Shown here piece after piece: positions 15,724 through 23,828 of a stretch of 33,939 nt of DNA. The notes under the pieces are model-generated. The model was not told the DNA's origin. It ran no database searches and worked only from the letters and a program-made list of their open reading frames with translations. The stretch spans positions 1-33,939 of the forward strand of contig JAUWNG010000024.1 of NCBI GenBank assembly GCA_030612765.1, written 5' to 3'. Every line of letters starts with the position of its first letter. The stretch's first letter is position 1. The DNA is from Planctomycetota bacterium (GTDB lineage: Bacteria; Planctomycetota; Planctomycetia; Pirellulales; Thermoguttaceae). The translations under genes were made by a program, and so were the position numbers.

Positions 15724-16667
15724 TATTTCCTCGGCGGCGGCGGCGCGCCCGGATCCTTGAGCATGCGGAACAGTTCGCTTTCGGTGGAGAGGATCAAACG
15801 AGTGTCGCCGTGGAGCGTTTTCTTGAAAACTTCCAAGCGGCGGAGAAATTGGTAGAACTCGGGCGACTTGCCGTATGCCTGGGCGGTCATTTGGATCACT
15901 TGCGCGTCGGCGGCGCCGCGAATCTCCGCCGACTTCTGCTCCTTCTCGCCTGTAATTTTGTCGAGTTCCTTCTGCGTCTGGCCGAGGATGCGGTTTTTCT
16001 CTTCTTGAGCTTCCGATTGGAACAGCCGGGCGATCCGCAAACGTTCTGAAATCATGCGTTCGTAGACGGCGCGCCGAACCGACTCGACGTAATTGACCCG
16101 TTTGATGCGGACCTTGATCAACTCCATGCCGTATTCCTGCAAATCGACTTCGCGAAGAATCTTCTCCTCGACGTCGTCGCGTCCCCGACCCGTTACCCTT
16201 TCGACCTCGCTACGTTCGAGTTCCTCGATTTCGTAGAGCAGCTCGTCGTTCGATTTTCGCACCACGTCAATCAGTTTGTGCCGGGCCACCACGTCTCGGA
16301 CCGCCGAATCGACCAGATCGTCCAGAATTTTCTGTCCCCCTTGTTCGGTCCTGACCTTGACGAAGAAGATCATTGGGTCAGCGATCCGCCAGCGTGCCCA
16401 AACGTCGATATCGATCCGTTTTTTGTCGCGGGTTTGCATGCTCTCCGTCGCCCCGTCCCAGGGAAGCAACCGTTTTTCCAAATAGTGGACTTTTTGGATA
16501 AATGGCTTCTTGAACTTCAAGCCGGGGGTTTGGACCGTATCCACGGGTTTGCCGAACTCGGTAATTATGGCTTGCTTACCCTCCTCGACCATGTACGCGC
16601 TCGAGTAGGCCAAGACGGCGGTGGCAATGAGAACCAGGGCAACAATCGCGGCAAGCATGCTTTTCAT
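15720..16667 (-). CDS. hflC: HflC, SPFH-domain regulator of FtsH (315 aa)
   Basis: HflC with HflK forms a membrane complex that modulates the FtsH protease. A single N-terminal membrane segment (about residues 4-23) is followed by the SPFH/band 7 domain: EEGKQAIITEFGKPVDTVQT, DIDVWARWRIADPMIFF, and the later coiled-coil part ERLRIARLFQSEAQEEKNRI and LGQTQKELDKITGEKEQKSA. The C-terminus EFYQFLRRLEVFKK resembles other HflC proteins, followed by a short Pro-rich tail PGAPPPPRKY. Its start overlaps the hflK stop by four bases (16664-16667), so the two are translationally coupled. It converges on nadE with overlapping stops. Confidence 0.93.
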   Translation of the reverse strand: MKSMLAAIVALVLIATAVLAYSSAYMVEEGKQAIITEFGKPVDTVQTPGLKFKKPFIQKVHYLEKRLLPWDGATESMQTRDKKRIDIDVWARWRIADPMIFFVKVRTEQGGQKILDDLVDSAVRDVVARHKLIDVVRKSNDELLYEIEELERSEVERVTGRGRDDVEEKILREVDLQEYGMELIKVRIKRVNYVESVRRAVYERMISERLRIARLFQSEAQEEKNRILGQTQKELDKITGEKEQKSAEIRGAADAQVIQMTAQAYGKSPEFYQFLRRLEVFKKTLHGDTRLILSTESELFRMLKDPGAPPPPRKY

Positions 16668-17761
16668 CGTTTAGCTCCTTTAGCGGCGGCGTTGGGGTTG
16701 GCGCCTTGATCGAGATTCAACAGCGGCAGCACGCCGCGGACCGACTCGTCGATGATTGTTATGTCGCCGACGGCCGCGAGTATTTTTTCCATGGCCTCCA
16801 GATAGAGCCGCATCCTGGTCACTTCCGGCGCTTTCTCGTACTCGGCCAATTGGGCTAGAAAGGCATTGATCTTTCCGGTGGTTTGCAGGACGATTCGATT
16901 CTGATAGCCTTCGGCCTCGGTGATTGCCCGGTCCCTGTCCCCGCGCGCGGCGGGAATAATGCTGTTCCGCTCGCCCCGGGCTTCGTTTATCACGCGTTCT
17001 TTCTGTTGCCGGGCGCGGTTTACTTCCTGAAAGGCGTCCTGAACTTTCGCCGTGGGCGGCGAGGTGGTCTGGAGCTTGACCGTCACCACGTCGACGCCCA
17101 TCTCAAAACCGTCCAATTCCTCCTGGATCAGCTTCTCGGCGTCTTTGGCGATCTGGTCTCGCCCGATAGTAAGCACGTAGTCGATGCTCGAGTCGCCCAC
17201 CAGTTTTCGCATCACCGACTCGGAGACATCGCGGATCGTATCGGGCACGGCCGGATTCGGGTCGGAAACGACCCCGCTGGGCAATACATCGGGGCCGATG
17301 CCCTCCGTGCCGCCGACCTTGAACATATATTGCATCGAGTCCTTAACGCGGTATTGCACAATCCATTCGACGAGGCCGAGGTTCAGGTCTCCGGTGAGCA
17401 TTTCGGCGACGCCCAGGTCTTTCGCGTTTGTGGAGGCGAACCGCGTCCTGCGGCCCGGCTCGGACTTGAAGCCGAAATTCAACACCTGGATACGCTGCAC
17501 CGGAACCTCGTACACGGTTTCGATCGGCCAGGGCCATTTCCAGTGCAGGCCCGGCTGCACCGTATCCACGTGTTTGCCGAAACGGAGCACCACGCCTTCG
17601 TCGCTGGCCTCGATGCTGTAAAACATCGACTGGGCAAGAAACAACAAGAGGGCCACCACCGCCACTACCGATGCGACCCGAATCCACCGTAACACCTGAT
17701 CCCATTGGATGTCGTTGAGATCGAAAGGGTTTTGCGGCCGACCGCCGTAATTAGAAGGCAT
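16664..17761 (-). CDS. hflK: HflK, SPFH-domain regulator of FtsH (365 aa)
   Basis: HflK is the partner of HflC. A short N-terminal cytoplasmic region (containing RPQNPFDLNDIQWDQVLRWI) is followed by a membrane segment at about residues 28-47 and the SPFH domain with IEASDEGVVLRFGKHVDTVQ, PGLHWKWPWPIETVYEVPVQ and, at residues 195-205, IDYVLTIGRDQI. A long charged helix (VNRARQQKERVINEARGERN, then RAITEAEGYQNR) follows, typical of HflK. Residues 150-175 contain an unusual Gly/Pro-rich insertion (GTEGIGPDVLPSGVVSDPNP) that I do not know from other HflK proteins. The two genes form an operon, with hflK first. TAGGTT lies just before the ATG and AGGA slightly further upstream. Confidence 0.93.
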   Translation of the reverse strand: MPSNYGGRPQNPFDLNDIQWDQVLRWIRVASVVAVVALLLFLAQSMFYSIEASDEGVVLRFGKHVDTVQPGLHWKWPWPIETVYEVPVQRIQVLNFGFKSEPGRRTRFASTNAKDLGVAEMLTGDLNLGLVEWIVQYRVKDSMQYMFKVGGTEGIGPDVLPSGVVSDPNPAVPDTIRDVSESVMRKLVGDSSIDYVLTIGRDQIAKDAEKLIQEELDGFEMGVDVVTVKLQTTSPPTAKVQDAFQEVNRARQQKERVINEARGERNSIIPAARGDRDRAITEAEGYQNRIVLQTTGKINAFLAQLAEYEKAPEVTRMRLYLEAMEKILAAVGDITIIDESVRGVLPLLNLDQGANPNAAAKGAKR

Positions 17762-17874
17762 AACCTAGTGTCCTTATGGTTGCCGAACGATTGTTTTCGA
17801 TTATGATAACAAACACCGCCGGCAAGTGCCAGCCTGCCTTTCCTTGGAACGTGCTTTGAAATGGAAATATCCGC

Positions 17875-17955
17875 ATTTAGCCCGGTGAATACACCCGGGG
17901 CAAGCGGTTTTTCGCGGTTATTCCGTCCCCGCCGTGTGTTTGCGGCGGGCTAAAT
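17875..17955. repeat. Large inverted repeat, family A copy 2 (opposite orientation)
   Basis: ATTTAGCCCGGTGAATACAC at the left and TTTGCGGCGGGCTAAAT at the right. The two inner hairpins are in the reverse order relative to copy 1. Confidence 0.9.
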
Positions 17956-17966
17956 GCGGGGGGCAC

Positions 17967-18042
17967 GTCATCCTGAGTGCAGCGAAGGATCTTGGGTGAA
18001 GGTGCGTTGCGGGCGAGATCCTTCGCTGTGCTCAGGATGACT
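17967..18042. repeat. Palindromic repeat, family D copy 2
   Basis: GTCATCCTGAGTGCAGCGAA pairs with TTCGCTGTGCTCAGGATGAC around a GGATCTTGGGTGAAGG-type centre. It is a diverged, shorter version of the elements at 419-548 and 33754-33883. Confidence 0.9.
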
Positions 18043-18092
18043 ATCGTCCCGTGAACGGTTGCCGGCGTGACATGCCGGCGTGACAAGCGACA

Positions 18093-18200
18093 GTAAGTGT
18101 TTACGGGTTGGCTGGGGACTGGTCCATTTTTCGGCCGAAAAACGCATTTCGCGGGCAAACGGTTGGCCGAAAACATGGACCTGTCCCCTTCCCGCGGCGC
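18093..18200. repeat. 108-bp repeat, family F copy 1
   Basis: The element contains GGTTGGCTGGGGACTGGTCC, TTTCGGCCGAAAAACGCATT and AACATGGACCTGTCCCCTTC. It is nearly identical, in the same orientation, to 20944-21051. GGGGACTGGTCCAT and ATGGACCTGTCCCC form the outer inverted arms. Confidence 0.93.
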
Positions 18201-18290
18201 AAGGGGGACAGTCCCATTTTCGCGGCGGTCAAGCGATTTCCCAAGACAACGTCCTTCACGCCGCGAAAATTGGGACAGTCCCCTGTGAAC
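18199..18290. repeat. Inverted repeat with GGGACAGTCCC arms
   Basis: AGGGGGACAGTCCCATTTTC with CGCGGCG on the left pairs with CGCCGCGAAAATTGGGACAG and TCCCCT on the right. It follows family F copy 1 directly and ends just before the protease stop codon. Confidence 0.85.
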
Positions 18291-18298
18291 AAGCGATA

Positions 18299-19804
18299 TT
18301 ACTCGGTCGAAGCAAGGAATCGCTTGTCGGCTTCAGAGAGCTTTTTCGTCGGTACGCGGAGGATCGAGCCGTCGGGCTTCTCGAGCTTAACTTTGCCGCC
18401 TTCCACGCCGATGCACTTCGCCTTAATCCGGAACTTGCCGGTGCTGTCCGTCCAGACGCGCATCTTGGAGCGATCTTTTTTCTCCGACGTCGATGTGCTG
18501 TTTTTCTTTTCCTTGGCGAGTTTTTCGTCTTCCTCGGCGGTTTCCGCCTGGGTGGGGAACGACTCGTTGTACTTGAGACCAAGGTTGACGCGGAGTAGTT
18601 CGCGTTTGGTGTCAATGTTGCTCGATAATCTCTTTATGCCGTTAAAGGCCCTCTCCCAATCCAGACCGCCCAACCGGGACGACGTGGAGTTGGAAACCTC
18701 CTTGCAAGATTTGCTCGTTTTTTTGGCGATCACGGTATCCAAGACCACCAGTTCGATCAATCCTGGATCGGCTTCCTTGTGCTCAAACCCACTGATCTTG
18801 CTTGCATAATCGCTATACGCTTCTCCCATCCGTCTGAAATGGCGTGAAATAGTTCTGTTTCGGATGTTTTGGCCTTTCATGGGGTTGCGGGGATCAACGG
18901 GCGGGAGCTTATGGAATTGCTTTTCACACGACTCGATATCCTCGTCCAACTCGTTCATCGCTTGGTTGAGGTTCTTCCACAATTCGAGGGTTTTTTGGGC
19001 GTCGCCTTGAGAGCGTTTCTTTCGGGGCGGCGGCAGGTTGGCGAAAGATTGGACGTCCTTACCCGCCTTGTCGATGAACTTTTTCATGTGTTGTATGCAG
19101 ATGGAAAAGTTCAGGTTTTGACCCAAGTTGCTGACAAAGGTATTTATCCCGACGACCTCTCCGCGAGTATTTATCAGGGGGCCGCCGCTGTTGCCGCGCG
19201 AGATCGGCGCGCTGGTCTGAATCCAGGTGGCCTCCATGTCGTAGCCCAGGCCTTTCCCATAACCATCGCGTTTGCCTCGCATGAGCATTTTGCGAAGCTC
19301 CTTCCCCGTTCGAACGGCGGAGACGATCCCGCTGGTGACGGTGTCGCTAAAGCCCAGCGGCGCGCCGATGGCGACCACCGTTTCCGCCTGCGAGGGCAAC
19401 TCCTTTGCCATGGGCAAGGGCTTGAGCTTTTTCCCTTTGGTGTCGATCATTATCAGGGCCAAATCCTTGGTCTTGACAAATCCCACGAACCCAGTCGATT
19501 TGTAGAACTTACCGTCCTTGAGGGCGGGAAAACTGACTTTTATCTCTTTAGCGCCTTCGATAACGTGGTAGTTGGTGGCGATCATCCCATCTTCACTGAC
19601 CACGAAACCGCTCCCGCTGCCCATTTTCTTTCCCTTATCATCAAAGGTCTCAATCAAGGCGACGCTTGGCTGGACTTCCTTGACCACCTTCGACAAGTCC
19701 ACGACCATTTGTGCCCGAGCGGTCGACGAACAGACCAACCCCAAAGCGGCACAGGTAAGAATAGCTAATGACTTGGTTCCGATCCGGCTTGAATGGATCA
19801 ACAT
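18299..19804 (-). CDS. Secreted trypsin-like serine protease (DegP/HtrA-like, S1C) with C-terminal SHD1 domain (501 aa)
   Basis: A signal peptide ends near residues 28-32 (SSTARAQ). The protease domain shows the triad His80 (TNYHVIEG), Asp114 (KTKDLALIMID) and Ser206 (ISRGNSGGPLINTRGEVVGI). No PDZ domain follows; instead there is a charged helical region (about 250-430) and a SHD1 domain at about 445-501, recognisable by MRVWTDSTGKFRIKAKCIGV and GKVKLEKPDGSILRVPTKKL. SHD1 domains are frequent in planctomycete secreted proteins and are thought to mediate protein binding. A Lys/Ser-rich linker (KLAKEKKNSTSTSEKKDRSK) separates the domains. GGAGG is placed 6 bp before the ATG, and a good promoter lies at 19880-19908. 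A periplasmic or surface quality-control role is likely. Confidence 0.9.
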   Translation of the reverse strand: MLIHSSRIGTKSLAILTCAALGLVCSSTARAQMVVDLSKVVKEVQPSVALIETFDDKGKKMGSGSGFVVSEDGMIATNYHVIEGAKEIKVSFPALKDGKFYKSTGFVGFVKTKDLALIMIDTKGKKLKPLPMAKELPSQAETVVAIGAPLGFSDTVTSGIVSAVRTGKELRKMLMRGKRDGYGKGLGYDMEATWIQTSAPISRGNSGGPLINTRGEVVGINTFVSNLGQNLNFSICIQHMKKFIDKAGKDVQSFANLPPPRKKRSQGDAQKTLELWKNLNQAMNELDEDIESCEKQFHKLPPVDPRNPMKGQNIRNRTISRHFRRMGEAYSDYASKISGFEHKEADPGLIELVVLDTVIAKKTSKSCKEVSNSTSSRLGGLDWERAFNGIKRLSSNIDTKRELLRVNLGLKYNESFPTQAETAEEDEKLAKEKKNSTSTSEKKDRSKMRVWTDSTGKFRIKAKCIGVEGGKVKLEKPDGSILRVPTKKLSEADKRFLASTE

Positions 19805-19879
19805 TCTGATCCTCCCCTTAAAGAGACCCCCGACGGCAAATGGGAAGAGACTATTTCAGCTACCCGATACTCCCCCCCG

Positions 19880-19908
19880 ATTGTACTCCCATCGAAACGA
19901 ATATGCAA
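19880..19908 (-). promoter_or_regulatory. Probable promoter of the S1C protease gene
   Basis: On the minus strand TTGCAT (19908-19903) and TACAAT (19885-19880) are separated by exactly 17 bp. The predicted transcript would start about 70 bp before the ATG at 19804. Confidence 0.5.
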
Positions 19909-20018
19909 TCCACATTAACTGAATTTCCGTTTCAAGCGATACAAATATATCTGTTAGGACAGGTTCAAATCTGGTTGTCGCAAGCAGTTACGGCGGATAA
20001 AACTTTGCTTTCGTGCGG

Positions 20019-20921
20019 CTATTCAATCGGCAAATTTCGCGTCGGCCGCAAGCGGCCCGAGCCGTCGTCGATCAGAATCGCCACCAGTCGGCCGGCCGCG
20101 TCGAGGGCGGCAATTTCTTCGACGCATTTCAGGCTCGCGGCGATCCCGCTTGCTTCTTTGTTGGGCAACTCGATGAATTGCCCGTTGTGGACGCGCGTGA
20201 CCTCCTCGGCCGAGAGCCGTATGCGGGGAAGACACTCCACGGCCGCCAGCGGCGGCTGGAGCCAACCCGTCAAGTTGTTGTTGTTTAGTACGCCGGGATC
20301 GACCGACTGTTCGATCCGAAAGTTTCCGATGGCGGTTCGCGTTAGGGCCGACATCACCGCGGCGGTGCCCAGCGACTCGGCCAAATCGCGTCCGAGCGAA
20401 CGGATGTACGTGCCGCCGCCGCACTCCACGTCGAGCACCAATTCGGGATATTTGTACGCCTTGACCTCGATGCGGTAGACGTTCACCGACCGCGCCGGCA
20501 ATTGGACCAGTTGACCGTCGCGTGCGAGTTTGTATGCCCTGCGCCCTTTGACCTTTATCGCCGAGAATGACGGCGGGCGTTGGGCGATTCGTCCCACGAA
20601 ACACTTGGCCGCCGCGGTGATTTGCGCGTGCGTTGGGACCGGAGCGTCGGACAATTCGGTCACGTCCCCCTCGACGTCTTCGGTGGGGCTGCTGCGTCCC
20701 AGCAGAAACGTGCCCAGATATCGCTTGGGCATCCGTTGAATGTACTCGATCAGTCGCGTGGCCACGCCCACGCAAACCACCAGGACGCCGGTGGCCAGCG
20801 GGTCGAGCGTGCCGGCGTGTCCTACCTTGGCCGGACGCACCAGTCTTTTTACGAGATCGACCGCCCGGCGCGAACTAATGCCAGCCGGCTTGTTCAGGTT
20901 TAGAATACCGCGATGGGTCAT
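20019..20921 (-). CDS. truB: tRNA pseudouridine-55 synthase TruB (300 aa)
   Basis: TruB isomerises U55 to pseudouridine in the T-loop of tRNAs. The N-terminus MTHRGILNLNKPAGISSRRA and the motif KVGHAGTLDPLATGVLVVCV with catalytic Asp40 are diagnostic, followed by KRYLGTFLLGRSSPTEDVEG, RPPSFSAIKVKGRRAYKLAR (with the KxKGxRAY motif) and CGGGTYIRSLGRDLAE. The C-terminal region is short and shows no full PUA domain, which fits many bacterial TruB proteins of about 300 aa. In many bacteria truB follows rbfA and infB; here it does not, and lies alone between the protease gene and a long repeat. Confidence 0.95.
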   Translation of the reverse strand: MTHRGILNLNKPAGISSRRAVDLVKRLVRPAKVGHAGTLDPLATGVLVVCVGVATRLIEYIQRMPKRYLGTFLLGRSSPTEDVEGDVTELSDAPVPTHAQITAAAKCFVGRIAQRPPSFSAIKVKGRRAYKLARDGQLVQLPARSVNVYRIEVKAYKYPELVLDVECGGGTYIRSLGRDLAESLGTAAVMSALTRTAIGNFRIEQSVDPGVLNNNNLTGWLQPPLAAVECLPRIRLSAEEVTRVHNGQFIELPNKEASGIAASLKCVEEIAALDAAGRLVAILIDDGSGRLRPTRNLPIE

Positions 20922-20943
20922 TTGGGGGGCATGGGGTGGAGGC

Positions 20944-21051
20944 GTAAGCGTTCACGGGTTGGCTGGGGACTGGTCCATTTTTTGGCCGAAAAACGCATTT
21001 CGCGGGCAAACGGTTGGCCGAAAACATGGACCTGTCCCCTTCCCGCGGCGC
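20944..21051. repeat. 108-bp repeat, family F copy 2
   Basis: This is the near-identical, same-orientation copy of 18093-18200, located just upstream of the truB start. The two copies flank a 2.7-kb segment with the protease and truB genes. Confidence 0.93.
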
Positions 21052-21147
21052 TGCTTTTGTTCCCTGTTCCCAATAATTGATCCTATACTTCCCCGGGGGA
21101 GTGTCAACACCGCATCTGTTTAGCGGACGTTGAAGGGGCACGAGACG

Positions 21148-22176
21148 ATGAATCATCTCCGTCTGTTTCGACTCCCACGGTTTTTGGCGCCGTGGGACCG
21201 CTACCTGCCCGTGATGTGGACGGTTTGCGTCGGGGTGGCGTTTTCGCTGGCGGTTTTCTGCACGGTCCGTTGGTGTGAGTATCAAAAAATTACACGGGTT
21301 TTCCAGTTGGCCGCCGAGGATCGGGCTTTGGCCGTAAAGGGGACATTCGAGACCGAGGCGGCCATGTTGGAGTTGGTCCGTTCGTCGCTGAACGGTGACG
21401 CTCATCCGCGGCGAAACGAATTCCGGCGGCTGGTGACGCCGTTTCTCTCCCACTCGCGCAGCATCAAGGCCGTCGAGTGGGTTCCCCGTGTTGCGGAATC
21501 CGAACGGGCGAAGTTCGTCGCCGCCGCGCGCCGCGATGGGATCGAAGACTTTCGGATCACCGAAATGGGGCGCGACGAGGAGACCGGCATTCACGTCCGC
21601 CGCGTCGGCCTGGTGAGCGAAGTGCTGGCCAGGTCGGTCGGTTGGTCGGTCGCCGAGGTGGATTGCATCCGTCAGGCGGCGCCGATGCACGACGTGGGCA
21701 AGATCGGAATCCCCGATGCCATTTTGCGAAAGCCGGGAAAGTTGACGCCCGAGGAGTTCGAGGTCATGAAGACCCATACGTCGATCGGGGCAAGGATGCT
21801 CGCCGACTCAGACGTGCCGATGCTGCAAATGGCCGAGCAAATCGCGATCGGCCACCACGAACGTTGGGATGGCCGTGGGTATCCGAACGGACTGGCCGGG
21901 CAGGACATCCCCGAGTGCGCCCGGATCGTGGCGATCGCCGACGTCTTCGACGCCTTGACCCACGCTCGCGTCTACAAGCCGGCGATGTCGGAGGACGAGG
22001 CGTTGACCGTCATGCGGTCGGAGGCGGGCACGCAGTTCGACTCGCTCCTGCTGACCCACTTCTTCCTGCACCTGCCGGAAATTCACCGCATCGCGCGGGA
22101 GCATCCCGACGAGGATCGGGGCCTCCCCGCCGTCGCCGTCGGCATCGAAAACCTTGAGCAAGTTTCGGCAACGTGA
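21148..22176 (+). CDS. CHASE-like sensor joined to HD-GYP phosphodiesterase domain, apparent internal deletion (342 aa)
   Basis: A membrane segment at residues 21-43 is followed by a partial CHASE domain (about 50-138): EAAMLELVRSSLNGD, then FLSHSRSIKAVEWVPRVAES and ERAKFVAAARRDGIEDFRIT. At about residue 140 it changes abruptly to an HD-GYP domain that starts inside its first helix (GRDEETGIHVRRVGLVSEVL) and carries HDVGKIGIPD (181-190) and HHERWDGRGYP (236-246), the signatures of cyclic di-GMP phosphodiesterases. The rest of CHASE, the second membrane helix and any linker are missing, so the topology is odd: the HD-GYP domain would follow a periplasmic sensor without recrossing the membrane. 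The start at 21148 is chosen over TTG at 21130; GAAGGGG lies about 10 bp upstream. All key catalytic motifs are intact, so activity is possible but localisation is unclear. Confidence 0.8.
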   Translation: MNHLRLFRLPRFLAPWDRYLPVMWTVCVGVAFSLAVFCTVRWCEYQKITRVFQLAAEDRALAVKGTFETEAAMLELVRSSLNGDAHPRRNEFRRLVTPFLSHSRSIKAVEWVPRVAESERAKFVAAARRDGIEDFRITEMGRDEETGIHVRRVGLVSEVLARSVGWSVAEVDCIRQAAPMHDVGKIGIPDAILRKPGKLTPEEFEVMKTHTSIGARMLADSDVPMLQMAEQIAIGHHERWDGRGYPNGLAGQDIPECARIVAIADVFDALTHARVYKPAMSEDEALTVMRSEAGTQFDSLLLTHFFLHLPEIHRIAREHPDEDRGLPAVAVGIENLEQVSAT

Positions 22177-22208
22177 CAACAGGATGACTTAACGTCCCGC
22201 GACCGCGT

Positions 22209-22270
22209 TGGGTGGCACTGGCGTCTCGCCAGTGCTGGCCGGAGTACGGGTAAGATGCCCGTGCCACCCA
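22209..22270. repeat. Palindromic repeat, family C copy 2
   Basis: TGGGTGGCACTGGCGTCTCG to GATGCCCGTGCCACCCA. This is the reverse orientation of the element at 9913-9973, so the copy here is between genes while that one is within a reading frame. Confidence 0.9.
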
Positions 22271-22275
22271 ACACC

Positions 22276-22302
22276 CCCGCGACCGCAGTCGCGGGGCGTT
22301 GG
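22276..22302. repeat. Palindromic repeat, family I copy 2
   Basis: CCGCGACCGCAGTCGCGG is a near-perfect palindrome followed by GGCGTTGG. It matches the arms of the insertion found within miaA (9551-9632). Confidence 0.85.
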
Positions 22303-22310
22303 CCTGTTGT

Positions 22311-22386
22311 TGTAGGAGGCGTCTCCAGACGCCGATAGCTGCATGAAAAAGCGCTTCCATTCAGCGACTGGAGTCGCCTCCTACAA
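22311..22386. repeat. Inverted repeat with TGTAGGAGGCGTCTCCAGAC arms
   Basis: The left arm TGTAGGAGGCGTCTCCAGAC pairs with GACTGGAGTCGCCTCCTACA, with a short GAAAAAGCGCTTCCATT-like centre. Another TGTAGG...CCTACA element. Confidence 0.9.
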
Positions 22387-22568
22387 TCTTCGCGCCAGCC
22401 ACGGCGGCTTACGGATAATCCGGCGTAGCCCTGCCCCCCAACAGCGTCCCGGAAATCCGCGCGGAATTTTCCGATTCCCTATTGCATTCCTTGGTGTGAC
22501 GGTTAAAATCGCTGGTGTTACGTTTCTAGCATTAGTAATACCGCTATACTACGGAGGCAGCGAACGTC

Positions 22569-23717
22569 ATGCAAAAATTCTATCTCTCGCGATGCGTCTT
22601 TATCCGCCTGCTTCGGATCACGGCGGTATGTCTGCCGGCGGTCCTGTTCTTTCTCGTAGCGTCATCCGCCGCCACGGCACAAGGCGTCGGCTTCAATGCC
22701 TGGGACTCGATCGGTTATACCGACTTCAGCGACATGCAGGCATTGGAGTATGACACAAACGGTTATCCGCAATCCGACTTCACGATTCCCCTTCACGGTG
22801 CGGACCTATTGCCCGGCTACAAGCTGTACGGCGTCGTGCTGAACAACCCCGGCGACATGCTCGACAGCACGCCGAACTACATCCCCTCCGCGAACGGCAC
22901 GAAATGGTGGATGGGTGCCCAGTGGCAGGTCTTCGTGCAAACCCTCGCCCCGACGACCGACTTCGGCGGCGCGGCCCTCTGGCTTGGACAAAACTATGGC
23001 AACCACGGGTGGCACCATCCCGGCGACAACGCTACTCAGGACGAATACGATGAGGCCACGGCCTACAGCTATACCAACGAGTTGTGGACCGGCGAAGTAA
23101 ACAGAGTAAGTCTCAATGGTACGCTGAAAGCCGGCGACATCGTTGAAGTTCATGCTCGGGGCGGTTTGTTCTACAAGGGAAAGTTCAACGTCAACGAACA
23201 GCACGACAACGATCCATATTATGATTTCGATATTGTCTGGAAAGAGGAAGGCGAGTTGCCCGAGCCGGAGGACATCGCCATTTCCGACGTTCGGGAAGAG
23301 GGCACGGATGGCGCCTACGAGTTCGACGTAACACGGGCCACCGGTGCCGAGCATTATCAAGGCACACTGGTCCAATTCACTAACGTCCAACTGGTGGACG
23401 ATGTTTCCGCGTGGCTGCCGGACGCGACGGTGACGATTACCGACGGCGATGGATATTACTTCTCGTTGAAGCTGGGTCTCGATGGTTTCGATCCGTCGAA
23501 CGCGCCCACTGGTACGTTCAACGTTACGGGCATCTTCGACCAGGAACCGAAGTATTGGACTCCAGCCAACGGCGACCCGCAGACCGGCTACCGTTTGTGG
23601 ACCACCGACCTGGAGTGGGTCGTGGTGCCCGAACCCGGCACAATGGCGTTGCTCGTCGCGGGCGGCCTGACGACGCTGCTGTTGTGGCGGCGGCGAAGCA
23701 GAAGGACAACTTCGTGA
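22569..23717 (+). CDS. PEP-CTERM sorting-domain surface protein (382 aa)
   Basis: A signal peptide (about residues 14-38, ending SSAATAQG) leads into a beta-rich exported protein. The C-terminus has the PEP-CTERM sorting signal: VPEPGT (353-358), a hydrophobic helix MALLVAGGLTTLLLW and a basic RRRSRR tail, which exosortase would cleave. The body contains two recognisable halves: residues 45-235 (GYPQSDFTIPLHGADLLPGY and others) and residues 236-350, a second beta-domain starting EDIAISDVREEGTDGAYEFD with an OB-like look. GGAGG lies 11 bp before the ATG. I do not recognise the extracellular domains and cannot state a function. Exosortase is not in this window. Confidence 0.85.
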   Translation: MQKFYLSRCVFIRLLRITAVCLPAVLFFLVASSAATAQGVGFNAWDSIGYTDFSDMQALEYDTNGYPQSDFTIPLHGADLLPGYKLYGVVLNNPGDMLDSTPNYIPSANGTKWWMGAQWQVFVQTLAPTTDFGGAALWLGQNYGNHGWHHPGDNATQDEYDEATAYSYTNELWTGEVNRVSLNGTLKAGDIVEVHARGGLFYKGKFNVNEQHDNDPYYDFDIVWKEEGELPEPEDIAISDVREEGTDGAYEFDVTRATGAEHYQGTLVQFTNVQLVDDVSAWLPDATVTITDGDGYYFSLKLGLDGFDPSNAPTGTFNVTGIFDQEPKYWTPANGDPQTGYRLWTTDLEWVVVPEPGTMALLVAGGLTTLLLWRRRSRRTTS

Positions 23718-23724
23718 CCCGCTG

Positions 23725-23810
23725 TGTGCCACTGCTTGCTTGCAAGCAGTGTTTTGTGGCGTTTTGGTGGCGGCATTGCTTCACTGCTTGCAAGCAAGCA
23801 GTGGCACACG
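23725..23810. repeat. Two inverted family G palindromes
   Basis: TGTGTGCCACTGCTTGCTTG at the left and CAAGCAAGCAGTGGCACACG at the right are inverted copies. Each contains the CTTGCAAG-type palindrome; the same element sits inside the amidohydrolase gene at 8001-8029. Confidence 0.92.
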
Positions 23811-23828
23811 TGAGATTGGACAACGGGG

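Larger units (their letters stand above)
17762..18298. other. 537-bp intergenic region filled with repeats
   Basis: The gap between hflK and the protease gene holds, in order, family A copy 2, family D copy 2, a small CGGCGTGACATGCCGGCG direct repeat near 18062-18085, family F copy 1, and a further inverted repeat at 18199-18290. No protein-coding content is supported; the small frames across 18080-18290 are repeat-derived. The hflK promoter is probably within the first 60 bp (AT-rich TTATCATAATCG on the minus strand), but no clear -35 is seen. Confidence 0.75.
22177..22568. other. 392-bp intergenic region with three repeat types
   Basis: Beyond the elements listed separately (22209-22270, 22276-22302 and 22311-22386), the last 180 bp is AT-richer and leads to GGAGG (22553-22557), the ribosome site of the PEP-CTERM gene. 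TATACT at 22545-22550 is too close to the start to be a normal -10. No small gene is supported. Confidence 0.6.

Noticed and set aside
18080-18292. Small open frames on both strands between hflK and the protease gene
   Set aside because: They run through the family F and neighbouring repeats, and the same peptide fragments reappear at the second copy near 21000, so they are translated repeats, not genes.
22209-22270. TGGCAC motifs that resemble the -24 element of sigma-54 promoters
   Set aside because: They belong to family C repeats, are not followed at the right distance by TTGC, and occur in copies unrelated to gene starts.
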